Positions 18,097-27,288 of a DNA stretch of 64,000 nt are shown piece after piece. Each line of letters starts with the position of its first letter. Position 1 is the first letter of the stretch. Source of the DNA: Bacteroidales bacterium (GTDB lineage Bacteria > Bacteroidota > Bacteroidia > Bacteroidales > F082); the NCBI GenBank assembly GCA_015491905.1, contig WGGC01000021.1, positions 19,279-83,278 on the forward strand, written 5' to 3'. The notes beneath the pieces were generated by a model, which had not been told where the DNA came from, did no database searches, and saw only the letters and a list, made by a program, of their open reading frames with translations. Made by a program: the position numbers and the translations under genes.

Positions 18097-19215
18097 TTAA
18101 TGTGATTCTTCTACTGCCATGCCAAAATATAAAGCAGAAAGAATTACAAATACATATGCTTGAATAAATGAAATTAATACTTCTAATATATCCAGGAAAA
18201 CGGAAAATAATACCGAAACAACAGAAACACCGTAGCCAACGCCCACACCTATTTTCCCAAATATAAATATTAATGCAACAAACCCTAAAACTACTGCATG
18301 CCCTGCTATCATATTCGCAAACAAACGAATCGCCAGGACAATTGGTTTTGTAAACATTCCCATAACTTCAACAATGGGCATTAATGGAATTGGAAATTTA
18401 AGCCACCATGGTACGCCCGGAGTATTAAATATATCTTTCCAGTAATGCTTATTTCCACTAACAGTAGTAATGATAAATGTAAAAACAGCCATTACTGCTG
18501 TAATACCAATATTTCCATCAACACCTACCCCCCATGGAAAAAAGGGAATAATACCCATTAGATTATTTAATAAAATAAAAAAGAATAATGTTAATAAGTA
18601 AGGGGTGTATTTTAAATAATGTTTTTCTCCAATAGAAGATAATGCCACCTCATCACGAATAAAAATAATAAGAGGTTCCATTAACGACTGAACCCCTTTT
18701 GGGGCTTTCCCCTTTCTTTTTTTGAAAGATCTTGCAGTTATAAACACAATTATTAAAAGTATAATTGAGTTTACCCATAATGTAAATACTGTTTTAGTAA
18801 TAGATAAATCGTATTTTGGCAGTGTTTCTTTACCATCCGGACCTTTTCTTACTATTTTTCCTGCATTCATTCCGTCTTCGGCTATGTAATATCCTTTGTA
18901 AAATCCATGGTGGTGATGAAATTCTGATGACCAAAATGAAATCCATTTTCCTTTATCATAAAGAATTACAGGTAAAGGAACAGTTAAATGATATTTTCCA
19001 ACAGAGAAAATGTGAAATTCATATCCATCTGAAACATGATGAATAATTAATTTCCCAACATCCATACTTTCTTGTTCTGTTTCTTTTTCTTTGAGTTCTT
19101 TGTTATGTTTTATTAAATTTTCCTCACTTGCGTGGGCGTTTAATACAAAACCGAAGGAAAGGAATAAAACCAATAAGGCTATAACTGACTTACTTACAAT
19201 ATTTTTATTTGTCAT
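18097..19215 (-). CDS. atpB: ATP synthase Fo subunit a, with exported N-terminal extension
   Basis: The stator channel subunit. At 372 residues it is about 100 longer than the E. coli protein. The extra N-terminal part starts with a signal-like segment (about 9-30, ending NAHASEE) and a polar, His-rich stretch (SSEFHHHHGF) before the first core membrane helix. The core contains the essential Arg in LAIRLFANMIAGH and the C-terminal FIQAYVFVILSALYFG. It is the first gene of the operon and is 39 bases from atpE. Confidence 0.95.
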   Translation of the reverse strand: MTNKNIVSKSVIALLVLFLSFGFVLNAHASEENLIKHNKELKEKETEQESMDVGKLIIHHVSDGYEFHIFSVGKYHLTVPLPVILYDKGKWISFWSSEFHHHHGFYKGYYIAEDGMNAGKIVRKGPDGKETLPKYDLSITKTVFTLWVNSIILLIIVFITARSFKKRKGKAPKGVQSLMEPLIIFIRDEVALSSIGEKHYLKYTPYLLTLFFFILLNNLMGIIPFFPWGVGVDGNIGITAVMAVFTFIITTVSGNKHYWKDIFNTPGVPWWLKFPIPLMPIVEVMGMFTKPIVLAIRLFANMIAGHAVVLGFVALIFIFGKIGVGVGYGVSVVSVLFSVFLDILEVLISFIQAYVFVILSALYFGMAVEESH

Positions 19216-19362
19216 TTATGTATGGAATCTTCGTTTCATTAATTGTTTGCAATTTTACAAAGAAAAGCTGGATTTGGAAAAATTTTTTAGAATAAATTTA
19301 AATACATTAAAATTAATTTTGGGTTCTGCTGTAAATCAAATGATTGCATAAATTTAGTTAAA

Positions 19363-19370
19363 TAAATTTG
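19363..19370 (+). promoter_or_regulatory. -7 promoter element of the NTF2-like lipoprotein gene
   Basis: TAAATTTG matches TAnnTTTG about 72 bases before the ATG. A TTG at 19344-19346 gives a 16-base spacer, a little short for the usual -33/-7 spacing. Confidence 0.4.
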
Positions 19371-19442
19371 TTTGCTGTTTGGATAGGTTATTAAAGTTTA
19401 TTAACTTCACAGCAACAATTTTATCATTAAAAATTTAATGCC

Positions 19443-19949
19443 ATGAAAAAATTTATATTTATTTCCCTAAGTTTATTAGTAATTTTGTTTTCCTCGTGTC
19501 AACAAAAAAATGTAAATCATGTTAATATTAAAAACGAAACTGAAGCCGTAAAAAATGTACTGGAAGAGTATGTTATGGCAAATGAAAATAATGATTTTAA
19601 TTTAATTAAACAGATCTGGGCCCCAGATAGCAATATAATTTTATTTGGAACTAATTCTGATGAAAAATTGATAGGCTGGAATAATATTCAGAAAGCAATA
19701 AAAAAACAATTTGCTAATTTTAGTCATACTTATATAACCGTTTTACATCAAGATGTTAATATTAGTAAAACCGGAAATACAGCATGGTTTGCTGAAATAT
19801 TAAACTATAGCTTTGTTTATAAAGGCAAGGCAAGAAGCTACCCAGGTGTGAGGTTTACAGGAGTATTGGAGAAACGTCCAGATGGATGGAAGTTGGTGCA
19901 AGGTCATCTTTCTATACCTGCTAATAGCGTAAATTCTTTTGAAAAATAA
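19443..19949 (+). CDS. SnoaL/NTF2-like lipoprotein (DUF4440-type)
   Basis: A 168-residue exported protein. The N-terminus is a lipoprotein signal with lipobox LFSSC, so it should be lipid-anchored. The mature part has the layout of the SnoaL_3/DUF4440 NTF2-like fold: an N-terminal helix (VKNVLEEYVMANENNDFNLIKQIW), the WAPDSNIILFG strand and a C-terminal WKLVQGHLS. Such domains bind small ligands or act in varied enzymes. No specific substrate can be named. It stands alone between atpB and a terminator. Confidence 0.7.
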   Translation: MKKFIFISLSLLVILFSSCQQKNVNHVNIKNETEAVKNVLEEYVMANENNDFNLIKQIWAPDSNIILFGTNSDEKLIGWNNIQKAIKKQFANFSHTYITVLHQDVNISKTGNTAWFAEILNYSFVYKGKARSYPGVRFTGVLEKRPDGWKLVQGHLSIPANSVNSFEK

Positions 19950-19980
19950 AATTCCTTAATGATTTTATATCTTTAAGATA

Positions 19981-20020
19981 AAAAGAGATGAAATCACAAC
20001 CAGATTTCATCTCTTTTTTT
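19981..20020. terminator. bidirectional terminator
   Basis: AAAAGAGATGAAATC (19981-19995) pairs perfectly with GATTTCATCTCTTTT (20003-20017) around a seven-base loop. There are Ts on one side and As on the other. It lies between two convergent genes and can serve both. Confidence 0.9.
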
Positions 20021-20032
20021 ATTTTTTGTTTC

Positions 20033-20575
20033 TTATTTGGCCCCTATAGGGTTTGCAATAACAGTAGTTTTTATAACCATACTAAGAGTAAAACTAACTC
20101 CTCCTGTATTAGTAGTACCACTTAATTTTACAGTAAAAGAATTTTTATCGGATAAAATTGCTCCTAATTGATCCATCTGGCCATTATCATTATTAATGGT
20201 TAGCGAAGCTCCGTTGTTTATAGTTACATTATTAAAACTCCAGGTGGCTGTGCGGGATGCGTTTTTAACTTCTAAAACCCCATTTACCAAAGTAACAGGT
20301 TTAGAAACATTTTTGAAATTTGCAGTAATTTCATTTACAGTCCAACTTTTAATGTAATGCAGGTATTTTGATACCTCAGCGTCAGAAGTGGGGTCTATTG
20401 TAACCGACTGTGAAAAAGATACATTAGAGACATTATTAATGCCTGATGCCGGGCTGACAACTACTGGTATGTCGGCAGGAAAGTCTGCTTTAAATTTAAT
20501 GTCTAAAAGTTTAGCACATCCGGACATAAATAGCACAACAATTAAAGCGGTAGAGAATGCGATTTTAATTTTCAT
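20033..20575 (-). CDS. lipoprotein of unknown function
   Basis: A 180-residue protein with a lipoprotein signal peptide and lipobox FMSGC near residue 20. I do not recognise a family. The mature part is rich in Ser, Thr, Val and Asn with alternating hydrophobic residues, as expected for an all-beta secreted domain. It is a single gene with its own -7 element and shares a terminator with the convergent NTF2-like lipoprotein gene. Confidence 0.7.
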   Translation of the reverse strand: MKIKIAFSTALIVVLFMSGCAKLLDIKFKADFPADIPVVVSPASGINNVSNVSFSQSVTIDPTSDAEVSKYLHYIKSWTVNEITANFKNVSKPVTLVNGVLEVKNASRTATWSFNNVTINNGASLTINNDNGQMDQLGAILSDKNSFTVKLSGTTNTGGVSFTLSMVIKTTVIANPIGAK

Positions 20576-20616
20576 AAATAGAAAGATTAAAGAGTTAGAA
20601 AAGAATTAAGCTGTCA

Positions 20617-20624
20617 CAAATATA
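20617..20624 (-). promoter_or_regulatory. -7 promoter element of the unknown lipoprotein gene
   Basis: On the minus strand TATATTTG matches TAnnTTTG, about 41 bases before the ATG at 20575. No clear -33 box is seen. Confidence 0.4.
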
Positions 20625-20785
20625 ATGGATTTTTGTTTATAAAAAATTATTTAATTAAAAATGATGATTATGTAAATACTGTTTCTTATTTATTTTTTCT
20701 AAATATTATTATTTTTTAATGTTTTTGCAATCGTTATAAATATGATGTTTTTTATTTTAACTATCGAAATTTAATTATAAAGTTC

Positions 20786-20825
20786 TTTTATCTAAAATTT
20801 ATTAATCTATAAATTTTAGATAAAA
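20786..20825. promoter_or_regulatory. long palindrome upstream of eno
   Basis: TTTTATCTAAAATTTAT pairs with ATAAATTTTAGATAAAA around a six-base loop (17-bp perfect stem). It lies 64 bases before the eno ATG. It is not followed by a useful U tract, so an operator or 5'-UTR hairpin is more likely than a terminator. Confidence 0.6.
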
Positions 20826-20877
20826 AGAAATGATTAATTTTACTAAATGAATAAAAAATTATAAATGATTAAAAATC

Positions 20878-20885
20878 AAGGAGGT
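20878..20885 (+). promoter_or_regulatory. strong Shine-Dalgarno sequence of eno
   Basis: AAGGAGGT lies four bases before the ATG at 20890 and is nearly a full complement of the 16S rRNA 3' end. Nearly all other genes here lack such a sequence. Confidence 0.75.
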
Positions 20886-20889
20886 AAAA

Positions 20890-22164
20890 ATGTTAAATAA
20901 CAAAATTAGTTCACTTAAGGCAATGGAAATTTTGGATTCCAGGGGTAATCCGACAGTAAAAGTATATATTGAACTTAGTGATGGAACTATGACTTCCGCT
21001 TCAGTTCCTTCAGGAGCCAGTACCGGAGAAAATGAAGCTGTAGAATTGCGTGATGGAGATAAAAAAAGATACGGAGGAAAAGGTGTTTTAAAAGCTGTTT
21101 CTAATGTTAATAAAGTTATTGCTCCGGCATTAATAGGGATGCACGCTAATGAACAGGCTTTAATTGATTATAAAATGATTAACCTGGATGGAACAAATAA
21201 TAAATCTAAATTAGGGGCAAATGCTATTTTAGGGGTTTCTATGGCTGTAGCGCGTGCTGCTGCTCAATCAGCAAGAGTGCCATTATATCAATATTTGGGG
21301 GGTGTAGGAGCGCGAAGAATTCCTGTTCCAGCCATGAATATTATAAATGGAGGAGAGCATGCAGATAATAGTGTCGATATTCAGGAATATATGGCTGTTC
21401 CTGTTGGCGCTCCTAATTTCAGAGAAGGATTACGCTATATTGCAGAAACATTTCATGTTTTAAAAGGAATTCTGAAAAAACGCGGACTTTCAACCGGGGT
21501 TGGTGATGAAGGTGGCTTTGCACCTAATTTATCAAGTAATGAAGATGCAATAGAAACTATAATCCAGGCTATAGAAAAAGCCGGCTATAAACCCGGAAAA
21601 GATATTTCTATAGCTTTGGATAGTGCTGCCAGTTCATTCGTGACAGGTGTTGACAATTATGATTTAAAATGGTCGGGAGCCGGAAAAATGAACAGCGATG
21701 ATTTAATAAAATTAGCTGAAGATTGGGTTTCCAAATATCCTATTGTTTCATGGGAAGATCCTTTAGGTGAAAATGACTGGGCAGGATTTAAGAAATTTAC
21801 GGATGTTTTAGGGGAGAAAATTGAAATTGTTGGTGATGATTTATTTGTTACTAATACTAAATATATTTCTCGAGGAATTAAAGAGGGGTCTGCAAATGCA
21901 GCTTTAATTAAATTAAATCAAATAGGATCTGTCTCTGAAACAATAGAGGCGGTGAGAATGTGCCGTGATGCAGGATGGAGATATTTTATTTCACATCGAT
22001 CGGGAGAGACTTCAGATACTTTCCTTGCTGATTTTGCTGTTGCCATGGATGGAGGTCAGTTAAAAACCGGGTCTGCAAGCCGTAGCGAAAGACTGGCAAA
22101 GTATAATAGGTTATTGGAAATTGAACAGGAACTGGGAAGTTCTTCTTTTTATTATTGGAAATAA
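20890..22164 (+). CDS. eno: enolase (phosphopyruvate hydratase)
   Basis: Interconverts 2-phosphoglycerate and phosphoenolpyruvate in glycolysis. It has 424 residues, normal for the family. It shows the N-terminal motif [32 protein letters not shown], the magnesium ligands in [16 protein letters not shown] and VGDDLFVTN, the catalytic Lys in LIKLNQIGS, and the signature [18 protein letters not shown]. It is monocistronic, with a strong Shine-Dalgarno sequence and its own terminator. Confidence 0.98.
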   Translation: MLNNKISSLKAMEILDSRGNPTVKVYIELSDGTMTSASVPSGASTGENEAVELRDGDKKRYGGKGVLKAVSNVNKVIAPALIGMHANEQALIDYKMINLDGTNNKSKLGANAILGVSMAVARAAAQSARVPLYQYLGGVGARRIPVPAMNIINGGEHADNSVDIQEYMAVPVGAPNFREGLRYIAETFHVLKGILKKRGLSTGVGDEGGFAPNLSSNEDAIETIIQAIEKAGYKPGKDISIALDSAASSFVTGVDNYDLKWSGAGKMNSDDLIKLAEDWVSKYPIVSWEDPLGENDWAGFKKFTDVLGEKIEIVGDDLFVTNTKYISRGIKEGSANAALIKLNQIGSVSETIEAVRMCRDAGWRYFISHRSGETSDTFLADFAVAMDGGQLKTGSASRSERLAKYNRLLEIEQELGSSSFYYWK

Positions 22165-22184
22165 ATATTTTTTATGTTAAGAAT

Positions 22185-22214
22185 AAGGCTGTCTGAAAAG
22201 GCAGCCTTTTTTTT
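22185..22214 (+). terminator. Rho-independent terminator after eno
   Basis: AAGGCTGTC (22185-22193) pairs with GGCAGCCTT (22200-22208), with one G-U pair and a six-base loop, followed by a run of eight Ts. Confidence 0.9.
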
Positions 22215-22383
22215 GTTTTTTACCGTTCTTGAGACTGAAATTTAGGTTTTAGCACGCATTATTAAAACAAAAACTGTACTTTTATACCAAATGTTTTTTT
22301 AGAAAAACACACATTGGAGATAGTGTTATATTTAACTGTTTGTAAGATTTTTTATAAGAAATGTTGATAATTAGAATATTTAT

Positions 22384-24609
22384 ATGAGAAAGACAATATC
22401 AAAAAGTATAAAAAAAACAATGGGAACAGCACCTGTTTTTTTTACGGCTATTTCTACTATTCTGGGAGCTATTTTATTCCTCAGATTTGGTGTTGCCGTT
22501 GGTACTGTTGGTTTATTAGGCGTTCTTTTTATCATTATTCTTGGACATTTGGTTACTCTTCCCACAGCCATGTCAATTTCAGAAATTGCTACTAATCAAA
22601 AGGTAGAAGGTGGGGGCGAGTATTATATGATTTCAAGGTCATTTGGCTTAAATATTGGTGCCACCATTGGGATTTCGTTATTTTTCTCACAGGCTATAAG
22701 TATTGCATTTTATATTATGGCCTTTTCTGAAGCCTTCTCCCCATTAATTCAATATTTGCATATTCATTATGGTATTTTAATTCCTGTCAGGGCAATTAGC
22801 ATTGGAAGTTTGTTATTACTTGGTGTTGTAATATGGACTAAAGGAGCTAATATAGGGGTAAAAATGATGTATGTTGTAGTCACAATTTTATTCATTTCTT
22901 TAGTCGCCTTTTTCCTTGGACACCCTGTTTCTGATATGGCACAAGCCGGGCAAACAATTAAACCAGTAAGAAATTTGGATAAGTTATTTATTGTTTTTGC
23001 AATTATTTTTCCTGCTTTTACCGGAATGGATGCCGGGGTAGGACTTTCCGGTGATTTAAAAAAACCTGAAAAATCTATTCCTAGAGGAACCATATGGGCA
23101 ACTGTTACGGGTATGGTAATTTATATTTTTGTAGTAATTAAATTAAATGCCTCCGCCTCACCGGAAGAGCTTATTGCCCATCCTTTAATTATGAGTAAAA
23201 TTGCCATTTATGGCTGGATAATTATTCCATTGGGACTTGCAGCAGCAACCATATCAAGTGCAATAGGAATGATTTTAGTTGCTCCGCGTACATTACAAGC
23301 CATCGGTAACGATGATTCTTTTCCATCCCAAAAGCTAAATAAATATTTTAACAAAGGAGTTGGGGAAACTAATGAGCCTAAAAATGCTACATTAGTTACA
23401 TTAATTATTGCGCTTATATTCGTTAGTCTTGGTGGAATTGATGTTGTAGCTAAAATTATCTCCATGTTTTTTATGGTGACTTACGCATCAATGAACTTGA
23501 TCTCTTTCTTTAATCATTTTGGGGCAGATCCTTCTTACAGACCGGCGTTTAAATCCAAATGGTTTATTTCATTACTTGGATTTATAATGGCAACATTATT
23601 AATGTTTCTTATGAGTATGCTTTACGCTTCAATAGCTGTTATTGCAATATTGATACTTTATATTTTTATTAATAATTATCATAAAGAAAGAAGTGGCCTC
23701 GAATCAATATTTCAGGGAGTTATGTTTCAGGTAAGCAGAAAACTCGCCGTTTTTCTTCAAACAGCTTCTAAAAATAAGGAGACCTGGAGGCCTTCCGCAA
23801 TATGCATATCTTCCGATACTTTTGAAAGAGATAAGATATTTGATTTGCTTAACTGGATTTCTTTTTCCCATGGTTTCGGAACTTATATCCATTATATTCA
23901 GGGTTATTATTCTAAAGAAACAAATAAAGAAGCAAAAAAAATAATGGATAGATTAATTCAAAAATCTAATAAAACTGTTGGTAACATGATTGTTGATACA
24001 GTAATTTCACCTTCATATACTTCCGCAATAGCTCAAATTATACAAACTCCAGGAATTGCAGGTATGGAAAATAATATGGTTGTTTTTGAATATGATAAAC
24101 ATCAACCAGATCAATTGTCTCGCATTATTGAAAATTTAAGAATGGTTGAAGCCGGTGAATTTGATATCTGTATTTTAGGGGCTTCTATGCGTAATATTAA
24201 ATATGAAAACGGAATTCATATATGGGTAAGAGATGTTAACAGAGATAATGAGAGGTTAATGATTTTATTAAGTTATGTAATACTTGGGCATCCTGATTGG
24301 AGGCATTCTTCAATGAGTTTATTTATTTTAACTGATAGAACAAAAATGGATAAAACCAGAGAGGATATAACTAAATTTGTTAAAGATGGCAGAATTCCGG
24401 TTTCTCCTCATAATATCAGAGTAATAGAAAGGGAGGCAGAGGGTAATTATAGAAAAGCAATTAGTGACTTTTCCTCTGAAGCTGCCCTGACTATTGTTGG
24501 TTTTTATAATGAACAATTAAAAAAAGAAGGAGAAAAACATTTTGAAGGTTTTGATGATGTTGGGGATATTTTGTTTGTAAATGCCCATAACCTTATTGAA
24601 ATAGAATAG
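22384..24609 (+). CDS. SLC12-like amino acid/cation-chloride cotransporter (APC superfamily)
   Basis: A 741-residue inner-membrane protein. The first 435 residues hold about twelve hydrophobic segments with the APC-fold helix 1 motif (FFTAISTILGAILFLRFGVAVG) and the helix 6 region FPAFTGMDAGVGLSGDLKKP. The soluble C-terminal 300 residues match the large cytoplasmic tail of Na-K-Cl and K-Cl cotransporters. The transported ions are not determined by sequence, but the gene lies just upstream of a KtrAB potassium system, which fits a role in ion balance. It begins at the ATG 219 bases after eno. Confidence 0.8.
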   Translation: MRKTISKSIKKTMGTAPVFFTAISTILGAILFLRFGVAVGTVGLLGVLFIIILGHLVTLPTAMSISEIATNQKVEGGGEYYMISRSFGLNIGATIGISLFFSQAISIAFYIMAFSEAFSPLIQYLHIHYGILIPVRAISIGSLLLLGVVIWTKGANIGVKMMYVVVTILFISLVAFFLGHPVSDMAQAGQTIKPVRNLDKLFIVFAIIFPAFTGMDAGVGLSGDLKKPEKSIPRGTIWATVTGMVIYIFVVIKLNASASPEELIAHPLIMSKIAIYGWIIIPLGLAAATISSAIGMILVAPRTLQAIGNDDSFPSQKLNKYFNKGVGETNEPKNATLVTLIIALIFVSLGGIDVVAKIISMFFMVTYASMNLISFFNHFGADPSYRPAFKSKWFISLLGFIMATLLMFLMSMLYASIAVIAILILYIFINNYHKERSGLESIFQGVMFQVSRKLAVFLQTASKNKETWRPSAICISSDTFERDKIFDLLNWISFSHGFGTYIHYIQGYYSKETNKEAKKIMDRLIQKSNKTVGNMIVDTVISPSYTSAIAQIIQTPGIAGMENNMVVFEYDKHQPDQLSRIIENLRMVEAGEFDICILGASMRNIKYENGIHIWVRDVNRDNERLMILLSYVILGHPDWRHSSMSLFILTDRTKMDKTREDITKFVKDGRIPVSPHNIRVIEREAEGNYRKAISDFSSEAALTIVGFYNEQLKKEGEKHFEGFDDVGDILFVNAHNLIEIE

Positions 24610-24698
24610 CATTGGGCTAATATTACCTTTTTTTTGACATTATTATTAAAAAGCTTTCAAAATAATACGCTTTATAATTTAACACATTAAAATATAAT

Positions 24699-24706
24699 TA
24701 AATTTG
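24699..24706 (+). promoter_or_regulatory. -7 promoter element of ktrA
   Basis: TAAATTTG matches TAnnTTTG, 31 bases before the ATG at 24738. Confidence 0.45.
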
Positions 24707-24737
24707 CCAGATTTATTAAAACAATAAAATATCTAAT

Positions 24738-25433
24738 ATGCCTAATAATCAGTTTGTTGTTATTGGAATAGGTCAATTTGGAGAGGCTATTGCACGCTCT
24801 TTGTCAAAAAAAGGGGCAGAGGTAATGGCAATTGATAAAGATCAGGAAAAGGTGGACTACATAGCCAATGACGTTGCCTATGCTGTTGCCCTTGACTCTA
24901 CAGATAAAAATGCCTTGATATCTCAGAATATTCAAAATTTTGATGCTGTGGTAATTGCTATTGGTACCGATTTTGAAGAACTTTTGCTGACAGCTGTTAA
25001 TTTAATAGAATTAAATATTAAAAGAATTATTGTTCGGGCAAAAGGAAAAGTTAACAGGATGATATTGCAAAAGTTAGGCCTTAAAGAAATATTTTCCCCT
25101 GAATTTGAAGTAGGACAAGTGGTGGCTGAAAGACTACTGAATCCAAGTATGGTAAATTTTCTGGAACTTCCTGACGGATATATTATTACAGAAATTAAAG
25201 CTCCAAAATCAATTGTAGGTCAAACACTTGGCTCTGTTAAACTGCGCGAATCGTATAATATTAATTTGGTAACTATTAAACATGAAGTAGAAGAAACAGT
25301 GGGTAGGAATATTGTAACAAAAGAACATATTAAAGGAGTTCCTCAAAAAGATACTGTCATTAATAAAAATGATTCTTTGGTTATTTTTGGCGCAACAAGA
25401 GATATTGAAAAATTCATTGATATTAATAGCTAA
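24738..25433 (+). CDS. ktrA: KtrA/TrkA-type potassium channel regulatory subunit
   Basis: The cytoplasmic gating ring of a Ktr-type potassium uptake system; it binds nucleotides and opens the membrane subunit. It has 231 residues: an RCK_N Rossmann domain with VVIGIGQFGEAIARSL and the acidic VMAIDKD, then an RCK_C domain from about residue 140. A single RCK unit of this length is the KtrA layout rather than the double-unit TrkA of E. coli. It is followed 6 bases later by its membrane partner. Confidence 0.9.
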   Translation: MPNNQFVVIGIGQFGEAIARSLSKKGAEVMAIDKDQEKVDYIANDVAYAVALDSTDKNALISQNIQNFDAVVIAIGTDFEELLLTAVNLIELNIKRIIVRAKGKVNRMILQKLGLKEIFSPEFEVGQVVAERLLNPSMVNFLELPDGYIITEIKAPKSIVGQTLGSVKLRESYNINLVTIKHEVEETVGRNIVTKEHIKGVPQKDTVINKNDSLVIFGATRDIEKFIDINS

Positions 25434-25439
25434 TATATT

Positions 25440-27239
25440 ATGCCTTCCCGGTTCTTTAAATTTCGTGAAAGTATAAATCTTAGGATTTTTAGTAGTAAAA
25501 ATAGTGTGATTTTTATACTTAGAACCCTAAGCTTACTTGTCTTTTTATTGGTTATAGGAACAGGTATTTATTATTATGGATTTCCTAAAACACATCATTC
25601 TTTACTGCTTACCGAAAGAATAATTGAATGGAGCCTGGCTTTTTTTTCTTTGAAATATTTATTGTATGTTTTTTATGACTTTCATCCTAAAGAGTTTCTG
25701 AAAAAAAATTGGATTGAAGGTCTTGTACTTCTTTTTTTTATTTTCTATATCCTTTTTCCAACCTTATTTAACGATGTTCTTTTTAATGTTTTTTTTAATG
25801 ACATTATTGAAAATCATTCGCTTTTACTTTTTCAGTTATATTTTATTAGTATTTTTTTTGTTGAACTTGGTAAGTCAGGACCTAAAATAACAGCTTTAAA
25901 CCTGAAACCTACTACTATGCTTATTTTATCTTTTGTGATTTTAATAGGAACAGGAACAGGTTTACTTATGCTACCGGAAATGACAACTCATCACTCATTT
26001 AATTTTTTAAATGCGTTGTTTACTGCTACTAGTGCAAGTTGTGTAACCGGACTTATAGTTGTTGATACAGCTACCTTTTTTACACTTAAGGGACAAATTA
26101 TTATTATGTTGCTTATTCAGTTGGGAGGTATTAACATGATTTCTTTTGCTACTTTTTTTGCTACCTTTTCTAAATCTTCCGGAAGCATTAAATATCAAAG
26201 TATGATTAAAGAGGTCCTTAGTGCAGAAAGACTTTCAGATAGTAAGCATTTACTTAGAAGTATTATTATTTTTAGCTTGTTAATAGAAACACTGGGAACT
26301 GTTTTAATGTATTTTTCCTGGGGAAACTATACTTTTGCGCACTGGCAAACGAAACTTTTCTATTCCCTTTTTCATGCTGTTTCGGCTTTTAATAATGCCG
26401 GGTTTTCTGTTTTTTCCAGTAATCTTTATCAAACCGGAATACAACACCTATATGGATTGCAGATAATAATTATGTTTCTGATATTTTTTGGAGGTTTTGG
26501 ATTCATGGCAATGGAAGATGTTTTTAGTATAAAAAGGATTAAACAACGTTTTAAAATGCCCTGGAAGAAGTTAAATGTTGGAACAAGAATTACATTGTAT
26601 GTTTCTCTAACTTTAATTGCAATAGGGGCTTTAGGGTTTTATTTGTTGGAAAGAACCCATATTTTGGCCGGAGATGGCATTATCCAAACTATAGTCACAT
26701 CATTATTTCAATCTGTTACAACCAGAACAGCTGGGTTTAATACTGTTGATATTTCTAAGCTTACTACTCCGGTTTTGTTGCTGTTTATTTTTCTTATGTT
26801 TATTGGTGCCGGTTCAGGGTCTACCGGCGGGGGTATTAAAGTTAGTACTTTTGCTGTAATTTTGAAATCAGCAATTGCTACTATAAAAGGAGAGAAAAAT
26901 GTCGTCTTTTTTAAAAGAACAATTCCTTTTTCAATTGTTGACAGGGCATACTCCATTGCATTGTTTTCTATTTTTATTATATTTATTTCTGCCTTTTTGT
27001 TAACGATTACAGAACCTGATGTTCCATTTATTAAATTACTTTTCGAAGAATTTTCGGCTTATGGAACTGTAGGACTGTCGACAGGTATTACTTCGACTTT
27101 ATCAGAAGCGGGAAAGTCAATTATTATTACATCTATGTTTATTGGCAGGATAGGGTCATTGACATTAGCCATGGCATTAAGTTCACGCGCATTTTATACT
27201 AAGTTTAAATATGCTGAAGCTTCTGTTATGGTTGGTTAA
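25440..27239 (+). CDS. ktrB: KtrB/TrkH-family potassium transporter
   Basis: The membrane subunit of the potassium uptake system, 599 residues. The four selectivity-filter loops of the TrkH/KtrB fold are visible with their key glycines: ATSASCVTGLIV, AVSAFNNAGFS, SVTTRTAGFNT and SAYGTVGLSTG. The gly-rich GAGSGSTGGGIKVSTF after the third loop is also typical. An extra N-terminal hydrophobic region of about 150 residues precedes the first filter. It is in an operon with ktrA. Ktr systems often use sodium coupling; that is family knowledge, not visible here. Confidence 0.92.
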   Translation: MPSRFFKFRESINLRIFSSKNSVIFILRTLSLLVFLLVIGTGIYYYGFPKTHHSLLLTERIIEWSLAFFSLKYLLYVFYDFHPKEFLKKNWIEGLVLLFFIFYILFPTLFNDVLFNVFFNDIIENHSLLLFQLYFISIFFVELGKSGPKITALNLKPTTMLILSFVILIGTGTGLLMLPEMTTHHSFNFLNALFTATSASCVTGLIVVDTATFFTLKGQIIIMLLIQLGGINMISFATFFATFSKSSGSIKYQSMIKEVLSAERLSDSKHLLRSIIIFSLLIETLGTVLMYFSWGNYTFAHWQTKLFYSLFHAVSAFNNAGFSVFSSNLYQTGIQHLYGLQIIIMFLIFFGGFGFMAMEDVFSIKRIKQRFKMPWKKLNVGTRITLYVSLTLIAIGALGFYLLERTHILAGDGIIQTIVTSLFQSVTTRTAGFNTVDISKLTTPVLLLFIFLMFIGAGSGSTGGGIKVSTFAVILKSAIATIKGEKNVVFFKRTIPFSIVDRAYSIALFSIFIIFISAFLLTITEPDVPFIKLLFEEFSAYGTVGLSTGITSTLSEAGKSIIITSMFIGRIGSLTLAMALSSRAFYTKFKYAEASVMVG

Positions 27240-27242
27240 AGC

Positions 27243-27275
27243 TTGTTAATTTGGATATATCTCCTAATAACTTTG
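27243..27275 (+). promoter_or_regulatory. promoter of the XdhC-like gene
   Basis: TTG (27243-27245) and TAACTTTG (27268-27275) are 22 bases apart, the layout of Bacteroidota promoters, and the -7 box ends 13 bases before the ATG at 27289. Confidence 0.55.
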
Positions 27276-27288
27276 AAAGAAATTTGCA

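Larger units (their letters stand above)
20576..20889. other. divergent intergenic region upstream of eno
   Basis: A 314-base gap with very high AT content. It contains the -7 element of the lipoprotein gene, a long palindrome (20786-20825) and the eno ribosome-binding site. No open frame or RNA gene was recognised. Confidence 0.6.

Noticed and set aside
19091..19351. An 86-codon plus-strand frame over the atpB start
   Set aside because: Overlaps the signal-like N-terminus of atpB on the other strand and has no support of its own.
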